Shown here in pieces: positions 16,758 through 23,295 of a stretch of 23,295 bases of DNA. Position 1 is the first letter of the stretch; each line of letters starts with the position of its first letter. Location: contig JADJPH010000108.1 of the NCBI GenBank assembly GCA_016713335.1, forward strand, positions 1-23,295, read 5' to 3'. The translations under genes were made by a program, and so were the position numbers. This DNA is from Candidatus Fredericiella danica. Its GTDB lineage: Bacteria > Chloroflexota > Anaerolineae > Caldilineales > Caldilineaceae. Under the pieces are notes generated by a model. It had not been told where the DNA came from, ran no database searches, and was given only the letters and a program-made list of their open reading frames with translations.

Positions 16758-16898
16758 TCAATTGGTAGACCTTCTGCCTGTGCAGCCCTGCCCACACTCG
16801 CCTTCGATGTTCTCGTTTTTGTTCTCACGGTGGTTCAGTGCGATCAGCCGCGGCCCGCCAAGCGCATCTATCACATGCTGGGTGAAGATGCCGGTTAT
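16758..16898 (-). other. Open extension downstream of an in-frame amber codon
   Basis: Directly after the TAG (16899-16901) that ends the hypothetical gene at 16899-17531, the same frame stays open for 46 more codons to a TGA at 16758-16760. The readthrough peptide begins ITGIFTQHVIDALGGPRL and ends with GECGQGCTGRRSTN. It looks like ordinary coding sequence. It may be the lost C-terminus of the gene, with CAG or CAA changed to TAG, or less likely a natural readthrough. Confidence 0.4.
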
Positions 16899-17531
16899 CT
16901 ATGACTTCACCACCCGCACGTGTTCCATCATCGCCATCCCCTGTTCCACCAGCAGCGTTGCGGTCACCGCCGCAAGGTCAACCCCCGCCACTGATGCAGA
17001 GGGGAACATGCACACCATCCGTTGCCGCACCGTGTGCCGCGCAAACTTCAGCATCAGCGTACTGGCGTAACCGGCTGGTTTTCCGCTTTCCCACCGCCCG
17101 CAGATCGCGAAGGCATTGACCGCGTGTCTGGTGGGAAACGGGGCGACGGCCCGCTCTACTTCGGCCACCGCCACCCGCTCTGCGTCGCTGCCTGACCGGT
17201 AGACGGCCTGCACAGTGTTGGTGGGAAGCTCTTCATCAAGGTCTGGCCTGAAACTCCCGAGTGCGACATTGTAAAACACCTGCCCCAACGCATTAAAGTT
17301 GCCGGTGACGCCGGGCGGCAGTTCAACGCCCCAGGTATCCCTGAGCCACGGGCGCACCGCTGCGATGACCGGGGCCGCACAGTGATCGATCAACAGCACT
17401 TTAGGCCCACGGGGCACGGCTCGGAAGCCGTCGGCGGTTGGCTTCAGGGTGGCGGCAAAGAGGAATAGGAAACCCCAATAGAGTTCGTCTTCCAGGTTGG
17501 TGGGGGAGTTTGCCGGCATTGGGGACTCCAT
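16899..17531 (-). CDS. Hypothetical protein, possibly truncated by an amber codon
   Basis: I do not recognise this 210-residue protein. It begins MESPMPANSPTNLEDELYWG, then has a hydrophobic FLFLFAATL stretch, KVLLIDHCAAPVIAAVRPWL, an ELPPGVTGNFNALGQVFYN segment, and ends with VEQGMAMMEHVRVVKS. A second ATG at 17519 (MPANSPTN) has GGAG five bases upstream and is the better start by ribosome-binding site. No signal peptide or clear membrane domain is visible. The frame continues past its TAG for 46 sensible codons (see 16758-16898). It lies alone between two repeat regions, so transfer with a mobile element is possible, but nothing in it looks like a transposase or phage protein. Confidence 0.6.
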   Translation of the reverse strand: MESPMPANSPTNLEDELYWGFLFLFAATLKPTADGFRAVPRGPKVLLIDHCAAPVIAAVRPWLRDTWGVELPPGVTGNFNALGQVFYNVALGSFRPDLDEELPTNTVQAVYRSGSDAERVAVAEVERAVAPFPTRHAVNAFAICGRWESGKPAGYASTLMLKFARHTVRQRMVCMFPSASVAGVDLAAVTATLLVEQGMAMMEHVRVVKS

Positions 17532-17687
17532 TGATTTAGTGCTTGGGTTGATGCCCGGTTTTCAGGTCACGCAGGTCAGGGATTGCGTCATGTCACAGCG
17601 TAAAGGGAGCAGGCGTCAGGGTCAAGTGATAGATGTCAGGTGAGACAAGGGACATTGAAGGGTCGCAGTCTATCCGCTGGCGGCACG

Positions 17688-18520
17688 TGACCTTGCATGC
17701 CAATCATCGCCACGCACGTGAAATCAGAGCCACGCACGTGAGTAAGTGGTTGGCGTTGCCGCGGCTGTGGCTGTCTGAATCACAGATTGACCGGATGACA
17801 CGGATTTCACGGAGGCTTTGGCTGGCTGGGGCATTGGCTGTCTGAACCGGGATTCGTGGGATTCAAGGATTACCAGGATGCTTTGGCGCGCCTGGCCTGG
17901 CTGAGCCGTCCCCGGCATGCGCCACGTATACTCAACCTACCCCTGCCGGTGCGGCGCTTGCCGGGGACGTTGGCAGCCCATGACCTTGCCCGCCAATCAG
18001 CGCCACGCACGTGCCAATCACGAAGCCACGCACGTGAGTAAGTGGTTCGCTTTGCCGCAAAGGAAGGCTGTCTGAATCACAGATTGAACGGATGGCGCCA
18101 TTTCACGGAGGCTTTGGCCTGGCTGGAGACTTGCTGTCTGAACCAGGCTTTTTGGGATTCAAGGATCGGGGTCTTTGGGCGCGCCTCGCGCTCGGCTGAG
18201 CCGTCCCCGGCATGCGCCAAATACAATCAACCTACCCCTGCCGGTGCGGCGCTTGCCGGGGACGTTGGCGGCGCGTGACCTTGCCCGCCAATCATCGCCA
18301 CGCACGTGAAATCAGAGCCACGCACGTGAGTAAGTGGTTCGCCTGGCCGCGGCAAAGGCTTTGGCTGTCTGAATCACGGATTGAACGGATTACGCGGATT
18401 TCACGGAGGCTTTGGCGGGCCTGGCAAGGCTGAGCCGTCCCCGGCATTGTTCATTCGTCAATCCCTGCCTTGATCCCCACCTGCCGGTGGTGGTCCTTAT
18501 GGTCCTGCTGACACACCCAC
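17688..18520 (+). repeat. ~294-bp degenerate tandem repeat, three copies
   Basis: Copies start at TGACCTTGC at 17688, 17981 and 18276 (spacing 293 and 295 bp); the third is shortened. Each unit has, in order: CCACGCACGTG twice including the CACGTGAGTAAGTGGTT core, CTGTCTGAATCAC, GATTGAACGGAT-like direct repeats, TTTCACGGAGGCTTTGG, then (first two copies) CTGTCTGAACC, GGGATTCAAGGAT and a GC-rich inverted repeat. The inverted repeat is CGTCCCCGGC with GCCGGGGACG, at 17907-17916/17960-17969 and 18202-18211/18255-18264. No convincing ORF runs through it. It looks like an interspersed non-coding repeat family with local duplication. Confidence 0.9.
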
Positions 18521-18551
18521 TGGCGGCGGCGGCCACCCTGAGCTTGGCACC

Positions 18552-18653
18552 GTTTCCAATCCCTCTACTGGGTTACGCTCCTGTGACACCAGACCAGCAA
18601 CCCGACCCCGCCGACGGACCGGAGTTTCAATCCTTTGAGAGGGTTTTATAAAC
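18552..18653 (-). CRISPR. CRISPR-like repeat-spacer-repeat unit 1 (minimal, no cas genes)
   Basis: Read on the minus strand, a 30-base element at 18653-18624 (starts GTTTATAAAACCC, ends ATTGAAAC) is followed by a 34-base unique spacer (18623-18590) and a 38-base element at 18589-18552 (starts GTGTCACAGGAG, ends ATTGGAAAC). Both elements have an AACCC and AGG(G) partial palindrome in the middle and the GAAAC 3' end typical of type I/III CRISPR repeats; the period is 72. The first element differs from the second in its 5' half, which may be the end of the adjacent insertion sequence. With only two non-identical repeats this is a remnant or solitary unit at best. Confidence 0.42.
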
Positions 18654-18660
18654 ATAAGAT

Positions 18661-18681
18661 TTGTCGCGTTTATCGCGACAA
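18661..18681 (+). repeat. Hairpin at the left side of transposase copy 1
   Basis: A perfect 8-bp stem (TTGTCGCG, loop TTTAT, CGCGACAA) lies seven bases after the CRISPR-like element and about 280 bases before the transposase start. A matching hairpin with different stem bases occurs at the same relative place before the second transposase. No T-run follows on either strand. It is likely part of the element end or of a leader. Confidence 0.7.
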
Positions 18682-18962
18682 GATCGCTTTTGGCGTGTCA
18701 GGATCAACATGAAACGACGAGATCGATAACCCGCTGCGTTTTGCCGACCGGAGCGCCGGGAAAACGTGATCGGTTGGCACGCAAGCGCGGCAAGATCATC
18801 AGGCGGTCACGTTTTGGCAACAACCTGTCGCGAAAGACGTGAATAGATCGATTGGCAACGCGCACGAACGCAGAACTCGTCACGAATTGGGTGATCCCAA
18901 TCGTCTCCAGCTGGCACAGACTGGTTTTGACCAAACACTGTCTATCCAGCATGGAGACTACA

Positions 18963-20045
18963 ATGAAGCATACCATATTTTCACACCGACTCCGGTGGTG
19001 GTTGCCTTCGCGTACGCACACCGCCTGGCCGTCAGCCTCACTGTCCGCCAGTGAAGGCACTCCGCCGCTCCAACTCCTGGCACAGCAGCCGCCGGCCCAG
19101 TGGCCCGAGTGTGTGCGCCGCTCCGCATTGGCAACCAAATACATTCGCCTGCTCGGCGCGCTTGACTGGCGGCAGTTGCCGCCACGCCCTGGAGGCCGCG
19201 CCTGGCCCGGACCGGCGCCCGCCGCAGTCACGCCCTACTTGATTGCGCTCTTAATCCGCGTGGATCAGCAACTGCCGACCATGGGGGCATTGGTCCGCTT
19301 GCTCCACCAACAGCCAGAACTCGCCTGGCTCGCCGGCTTTCCGCCCACCACCCAACCTTACCAGGGGGTGCCGCCGACCACGACGAGTCTGAGCCAGGTG
19401 CTCCGCCGCCTGCCCAACGCGGTGTTGCAGGCCCTCCTCCACCAAACGGTGCACCTGTTGGCGCGGAATCTGCCCTCAGAACCACCCTTCGGCGAGACGG
19501 TTGTCTTCGACACCAAGCATATTCTGGCCTGGGTCAAGGAAAACAACCCCAAAACCTACATCCGCACCGGCCGCTTTGATAAGACGCAGCAGCCCAAAGG
19601 CGATCCTGACTGCAAACTCGGTTGCAAACGCCGTCACAATCAAACCACCACCCCCGCCGCGCCGCCGCCCACGCCAAAAGCCGAAGGCCAGCGCCCGCCG
19701 CGGCAAGGGGTGGGGACCGGCGAGTTCTACTGGGGCTATGCGTCGGGCATTGTCGTCACCAAAGCACCCTTGTGGGGCGAATTCGTGCTCGCCGAGTTGA
19801 CCCAAACCTTCGACCAGAGCGATGTGAGCTACTTCGCACCGCTAATGGCGCAGGTCGAACGCCGCCTGGGCCGCCGGCCGCGCTTCGGGGCGGGCGATGC
19901 TGCCTTCGACGCCCACTATATATATATGACTACTTCCACGAAGCGGGCGGCAGAGCGTTGCACCGACTCGCCGTTCTGGCGTCTTACCGTCACTGCGTCA
20001 TGTCGTTGTGCGGTTGCGCCATCCCGCCGCCCCGCCGTCCAGTAA
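18963..20045 (+). pseudogene. Transposase (DDE type), copy 1, C-terminally truncated
   Basis: The product has FDTKHILAWVKENNPK (first catalytic Asp, about residue 183 from the ATG at 18963), then FDKTQQPKGDPDCKLGCKRRHNQ, FYWGYASGIV and GDAAFDAHYIY (second Asp, about 312). The start is chosen because GGAG lies six bases upstream. After a (TA)n tract at 19916-19926 the sense shifts by two bases (YIYDYFHEAGG) and similarity to copy 2 is lost at about 19947. The C-terminal third with the third catalytic residue (ERLF region) is missing, so it is inactive. The literal frame ends at 20045. The IS family is not assigned; I recall this transposase type from Chloroflexota. Confidence 0.85.
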
Positions 20046-20435
20046 CCACCGCGATCAGATCGAACACCCCCTCCGCCACACGCCATTTTACAGCCCTTTG
20101 CACAGGGGCGTTCGCTGCGCCGGGCGCGGTGGGATGGTTGCGGCGCAGGATTGCACGCAGGACGGCGCACGTGGTACGCTTGGCGTCAAACACACTGGCG
20201 ATGGCCCAAAAGGGTGGTGTGCGCCCTGGCGAAGAACAGGGTCGAAGGGTGATAATCCTAGAAGGGGATTGCGGCATGGTATATTAACGGGCAGGGATCC
20301 GTCACATATCAGGTTGGTTGGCTAGATGAGAGGGTGGCACTCATATTCTGAAGGTGCTCATTCGCAGTCAGACAGTACCCATTCGATGCGGCTCTCGCTT
20401 AAGTGCATTCTGGTCACACAAAGGAGAACGTCTCA
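19948..20435 (+). other. Stretch without a supported gene
   Basis: Between the break in transposase copy 1 and the SnoaL-like remnant I find no ORF with recognisable content. Small GC-rich frames exist on both strands but lack conserved motifs. It may be sequence brought in when the transposase lost its C-terminus. Only the last ~20 bases are explained, as the ribosome-binding region of the next gene (AAAGGAG). Confidence 0.5.
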
Positions 20436-20852
20436 ATGTCAGCAGAGAACAAGGCTGTCGTGCTACGTATCGTGGAGGCATTTAACGAAGGCAAATTGGA
20501 CGTCTTGGATGAGTTTGTCGCTTCTGATTTTGTTGGTCATAACCCGCTAATGCCGGCTGACTCTTGCAGGGCCTGCCGCCCTGAAAGGTTTTTTCGCCGC
20601 CTTCCGTGCTGCCATGCCTGATGCTCATCACGCAACCTGGACCTTGATTGCCGAGGTGACTGGTGGCGGTGCATATGCCGATGGCAGGTACATTCACCAA
20701 ATGAACTCATGGGCATTCCACCGAAGGGGCAGAAAGTGTCAGTTTGGATGGGGAATATCTGGCGGTTGCCAAGAGGCAAGGCTGTGGAATGCTGGTTCAA
20801 CATGGACACCCTTGGCTTCATGCAACAGCGGGGTCATTCCGCCAATGGTTAG
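20436..20852 (+). pseudogene. SnoaL-like (NTF2-fold) polyketide cyclase-type protein, frameshifted remnant
   Basis: SnoaL-like proteins are small cone-shaped NTF2-fold enzymes, often ester cyclases of unknown substrate. A good start (AAAGGAG nine bases before the ATG) is followed by ENKAVVLRIVEAFNEGKLD and VLDEFVASDFVGHNP in one frame. LKGFFAAFRAAMPDAHHATWTLIAE follows in another. After about 20705 it reads MGIPPKGQKVSVWMGNIWRL, KAVECWFNMDTLGFMQQ and a stop at 20850-20852. At least two or three indels are needed to join these. Family identity is clear, but it is not translatable as written. Its neighbours are decayed mobile elements. Confidence 0.75.
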
Positions 20853-20957
20853 CAGTTCCAACAGCCAGCAGGTGTGGCACTCTGCGGATCGCTACGTCAC
20901 GCCAGTGCAGTGCTTACTGGGTTATTCAGACTACCGGCAGGCCGGTTTTGTTGTTGA

Positions 20958-20986
20958 CATGCCCGGAATCGCTGATTCCGGGCATG
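20958..20986. repeat. Perfect 13-bp inverted repeat
   Basis: CATGCCCGGAATC (20958-20970) and its exact complement GATTCCGGGCATG (20974-20986) are separated by GCT. It would form a very stable hairpin, 22 bases beyond the stop of the minus-strand pseudogene. There is no T-run on either strand, so an intrinsic terminator is possible only in a U-tract-free form. Similar TTGTTGTT and CTGTTGTT stretches flank it on both sides. Confidence 0.8.
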
Positions 20987-21007
20987 CCGCTGTTGTTCGC
21001 CGCTGAG

Positions 21008-21457
21008 CTAACCGACTGCGGCAACGTCCACCGCTCTTTTCGGAATGCAGAGACCCCAGCCGGGCAGACTGCCGATCCAGTCGTGCCCGCGAACTCCGGC
21101 TTGAGGAGCAGCGGCGACGGCGTCGCAGTGACACTCCACTTTGACCTTGGCCTCCATATGCAGCTGCGCGAGCAGGGTCGTCCCCCCCCCCCACGCGTCC
21201 AGCACCAGGACCTTGATAAAGCGGTTGAGGGCGTTGCCCAGTTTGCGGGTTAACTCCGCATCCACGGACGGCTGTTGGCGCAGTTACGCCCGCACGTCGC
21301 GTGCGGTGTCGTATTCGGCGGGTGGGTTCCCAGGCCAGCAGCAACTGCTTGGGATCAGCGTAGGTCTTGCTGGCCTTGTACGGATGCACCTGCCCGTGTT
21401 CCGGGACGCCCGCGGCCCTGGGGCGACGTTGAGCTGCTGGCCCTTCAAGCCGGCCAT
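21008..21457 (-). pseudogene. Unrecognised minus-strand gene remnant (about 150 codons)
   Basis: From an ATG at 21457 the frames can be joined as MAGLKGQQLNVAPGP, then HGQVHPYKASKTYADPKQLL, then AEYDTARDVRA, an in-frame TAA (21284-21286), LRQQPSVDAELTRKLGNALN, RFIKVLVLDAWGGG, LLAQLHMEAKVKVECHC and a tail ending CIPKRAVDVAAVG before TAG. At least two indels and one nonsense codon are needed. An 11-base C run (21182-21192, poly-G on the coding strand) lies in the middle. The peptide style is clearly coding, but I do not recognise the family. The ATG directly abuts a CRISPR-like repeat. Confidence 0.5.
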
Positions 21458-21564
21458 GTTTCAGTCCCTGGCGAGGGTTCTCCTGCTGATCACTCTCCCC
21501 GGCGGATGCCCGCGCGCAACTCGGTGAGTTGTTTCAGTCCCCTGACGAGGGGGTTTGATTTAAC
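21458..21564 (-). CRISPR. CRISPR-like repeat-spacer-repeat unit 2 (minimal, no cas genes)
   Basis: On the minus strand a 34-base element (21564-21531, starts GTTAAATCAAACCCCC, ends GGGGACTGAAAC) is followed by a 37-base unique spacer (21530-21494) and a 36-base element (21493-21458, starts GTGATCAGCAGGAGAACCC, ends GGGACTGAAAC). The period is 73. The distal element resembles that of unit 1: GTG, TCA, CAGGAG, AACCC, AGGG and GAAAC occur in the same order. As in unit 1, the proximal element is different in its 5' half and lies next to a hairpin and a transposase. Confidence 0.45.
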
Positions 21565-21572
21565 ATAATGTT

Positions 21573-21591
21573 AGTGACGTTTTTCGTCACT
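21573..21591 (+). repeat. Hairpin at the left side of transposase copy 2
   Basis: A perfect 7-bp stem (AGTGACG, loop TTTTT, CGTCACT) lies eight bases after the CRISPR-like element, matching the place of the hairpin at 18661-18681. The stem bases differ between the two while pairing is kept, and both loops are T-rich five-base loops. Confidence 0.7.
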
Positions 21592-21798
21592 CATTCGAAA
21601 GTGCCTGCTGGCGACAGGTTAAAAAACGTCAATCGATAGATGACTGCTGACGTTTTCCAACTGCCGGCGGCGGATCGTGACGTTCCTAGTTGCCAGCGGA
21701 TGGCGGTTAGGAATTGCTGACGTTTTGCAGAAACCGGTACTCCTTTCGAGTAGAATTAAGGGTGCCAGCCACTTACCTCTTTCCGAAAGGAGCACCGT

Positions 21799-23116
21799 AT
21801 GTTTCATCTTACCACCGGCCTTCGTCGCCTTGCGAGTTGGGGCCAGCGCCGCCAGCGCTCGACGGTGATTGCGTCCGCGCGTCCGCCACGTACGCCTAAC
21901 CTGCCGCTTGCAGCCTTACCCGCGTTCGTGCGGGCGTGCCCAGTGGCCATGAAGTATCATCATTGGCTGGGCCAGTTGGTCTGGACCCAATTCCCGGAGC
22001 GCTCATATGCGGGCGTGGCCCGGGTCACCTATGCCCGGGCGCCCTACGGCGGCGTTCCTGGTCAAACTCGAAGAAGGGTTGGCCAGCATCGGCAACCTGC
22101 TCCATGACCTGCCCAATGCCTGGCTGCAAACGCTGCTGGATCAGACGGTGGAGCAACTTGCGGCAACCTGCCCGCCCGGCCACGTCTTTGGCGACGAAAT
22201 CTCCCTCGATACGAAACTCATCCTCGCCTGGGTCAAGGAAAACAATCCCAAGGAGTTTGTCCCTGACCGTTTTAATAAGCACCGCCAGCCGCAGGGTGAT
22301 CCCGATTGCAAGCTGGGGTGCAAGGAACGCACCAACCAACGGCGACCGACCCCCCACTCGGAAACCGCGCCCGGCCGCCCAATTGGCCGTGGGCGTGTTC
22401 TACTGGGGCTATGGCTCGGGCATCGTCGCCACACGGGTCCCAGGCGTGGGCGACATCGTCCTGGCCGAAACCACCCAACCCTTCAATGCCGGTGAAACTT
22501 CGTATTTCTTCCCGTTGATGGCCCAAGTCGAGCAGCGGCTTGGGCGGCGGCCAACCTATGGCGCTCTCGATGCGGCGTTTGACGCCTGGTGCATCTACGA
22601 GTGCTTTGCGCCCGGCGGCGGTTTTGCTCGCCATTCCCGGCGCAGCGGGGCAAGACTTGACCAGTGCTTTTGCCGCTGACGGCTGCCCGCTCTGTGCCAC
22701 CGGTTTCCTAATGCCGGCCAAGCAAACGTTTATCAATCGCAAAGGCCTTGGTACCACAGCCACAGGAGCCTATGCTTGCCCACTCCATTATCCGAGCCAA
22801 CCGCTCCAGCGTGCGGTGCAGCATTCCAAGTGGGCGGCGGGCGGTGCATCCTGAGACCGTTCCGCCCGGTCCGCTTCCGCATCAGCCCGATCGGATGGCG
22901 CCGCCTACAGACGGCTCTATGCCCAACGCACCGCAACCGAACGCCTCTTCAGTCCGGCCAAAGCCCTGGGGATGGAAGTCCCAAGGTGCGTAACTCGGCG
23001 TCCATCGTGAACCTGAATACACTTACCTACGTGGCGATCAATCTGCGCACCGCTCCACCGCGGCGGCAGCGCCAGTCGGTGCGGCCAACGGCGTGACGGT
23101 CCGTCGCCGTCGCTAA
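21799..23116 (+). pseudogene. Transposase (DDE type), copy 2, multiply frameshifted
   Basis: Same family as the transposase at 18963. The ATG at 21799 has AAGGAG seven bases upstream; that site can pair with the preceding CTCTTTC, which could damp translation. The sense passes through at least four frame changes: N-terminus to about 22050, then LDTKLILAWVKENNPK and DPDCKLGCKERTNQ, then VFYWGYGSGIVATR and LDAAFDAWCIYECF, then AADGCPLCATGFLMPAKQTF, VQHSKWAAGG, RTATERLFSPAKALGMEVP and VRNSASIVNLNTLTYVAINLR, ending at TAA 23114-23116. All three catalytic regions (DTK, DAAFDA, ERLF) can be seen. Compared with copy 1 it seems short by about 40 residues near 22050. It is not translatable as written. 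Confidence 0.85.
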
Positions 23117-23257
23117 ACGATTGATTCGATATGTGAAACCAAGTGGCTGGCAATCTGCTTCGGTTCGAATCTGCGGTAACATCGGACGCCTATCACCACC
23201 GCTGTTGACACCAGCGTCACCAGATCCGTCATTAATTCCCAGTTTCAACCGTTTTTA

Positions 23258-23295
23258 ATGCCAACCCTCCTCTGTAGGGTTACGCTCCTGTGACA
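23258..23295 (-). repeat. Repeat at the window's right edge, shared with CRISPR-like unit 1
   Basis: The last 19 bases of the window (23277-23295) are identical to 18570-18588 (GGGTTACGCTCCTGTGACA). The preceding bases also match loosely, with CCAACCCTC here against CCAATCCCTC there. Read on the minus strand it is the 5' part of a CRISPR-like repeat with an AACCCT/AGGGTT stem. The window ends inside or at the end of it, so an array could continue beyond. Confidence 0.55.

Noticed and set aside
16899..17119. Plus-strand small ORFs opposite the hypothetical gene
   Set aside because: Low-complexity Pro/Ser-rich products; the minus-strand frame has the more protein-like composition and a ribosome-binding site.
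18412..18651. Plus-strand ORF of 79 codons with a hydrophobic stretch
   Set aside because: It runs across the end of the tandem repeat and into the CRISPR-like unit; no start signal and no family resemblance.
19622..20287. Plus-strand ORF of 221 codons overlapping transposase copy 1
   Set aside because: Only a few codons after the TA tract (YIYDYFHEAGG) belong to the transposase; the rest is Arg-rich and unsupported.
20411..20430. GTCACACAAAGGAGAAC resembling the 5' half of the CRISPR-like repeats
   Set aside because: The match is short and the AAAGGAG is better explained as the ribosome-binding site of the SnoaL-like gene; no palindrome or GAAAC end follows.
18552..21564. A functional multi-spacer CRISPR-Cas locus
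   Set aside because: Only two non-identical repeats per unit, one spacer each, and no cas-like protein anywhere in the window; called only as CRISPR-like units.

Overview
The window looks like a chromosomal piece of a GC-rich environmental bacterium, most likely a Chloroflexota member (Anaerolineae/Caldilineales-like). This is an inference from protein style: a YfhO-type membrane protein continuing into an oligosaccharide flippase, GH31 and GH78 glycosidases, an HSD17B10-like dehydrogenase, an 8-bp AGACTGGG microsatellite, and a transposase type I associate with that phylum. No rRNA or tRNA gene was seen, so the assignment is not anchored.

Left part (1-9155). A phosphohexomutase cut by the left edge, an N-acylamino-acid-racemase/o-succinylbenzoate-synthase-like enolase and a Nudix hydrolase follow one another with ATGA overlaps. 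A convergent short-chain dehydrogenase comes next. Divergent from it are a DPM1-like glycosyltransferase, a YfhO-like multi-membrane protein and a Wzx-like flippase, a plausible set for lipid-linked sugar synthesis and export of a surface glycan.

Middle (9200-16432). A GH31 alpha-glycosidase on the plus strand meets a four-gene minus-strand cluster: kynB (kynurenine formamidase), a GH78 alpha-L-rhamnosidase, kynU (kynureninase) and a stand-alone Lrp/AsnC ligand-binding domain. KynB and KynU are the second and third steps of tryptophan degradation to anthranilate. The dioxygenase for the first step is not in the window.

Right part (16433-23295). This is a degraded, repeat-rich accessory zone. 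It holds three 34-bp tandem units around CACGTG, a hypothetical gene with an amber codon inside a longer open frame, three ~294-bp tandem units, two decayed copies of one transposase family, a shattered SnoaL-like gene and an unrecognised minus-strand pseudogene. Next to each transposase, on its left, is a CRISPR-like repeat-spacer-repeat unit with a 72-73 bp period. A further related repeat sits at the right edge. No cas gene is present.

Reading-frame quality. Several otherwise well-conserved genes (phosphohexomutase, YfhO, flippase, GH31, GH78) are broken by 1-2 base indels, many in short G/C runs, and two of these in GH31 compensate each other. This points to assembly or sequencing indels in at least part of the window, so most 'broken' housekeeping genes on the left should not be taken as real pseudogenes. 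The right-hand transposases and small pseudogenes also show large deletions, a probable nonsense change and missing catalytic regions, which fits true decay.
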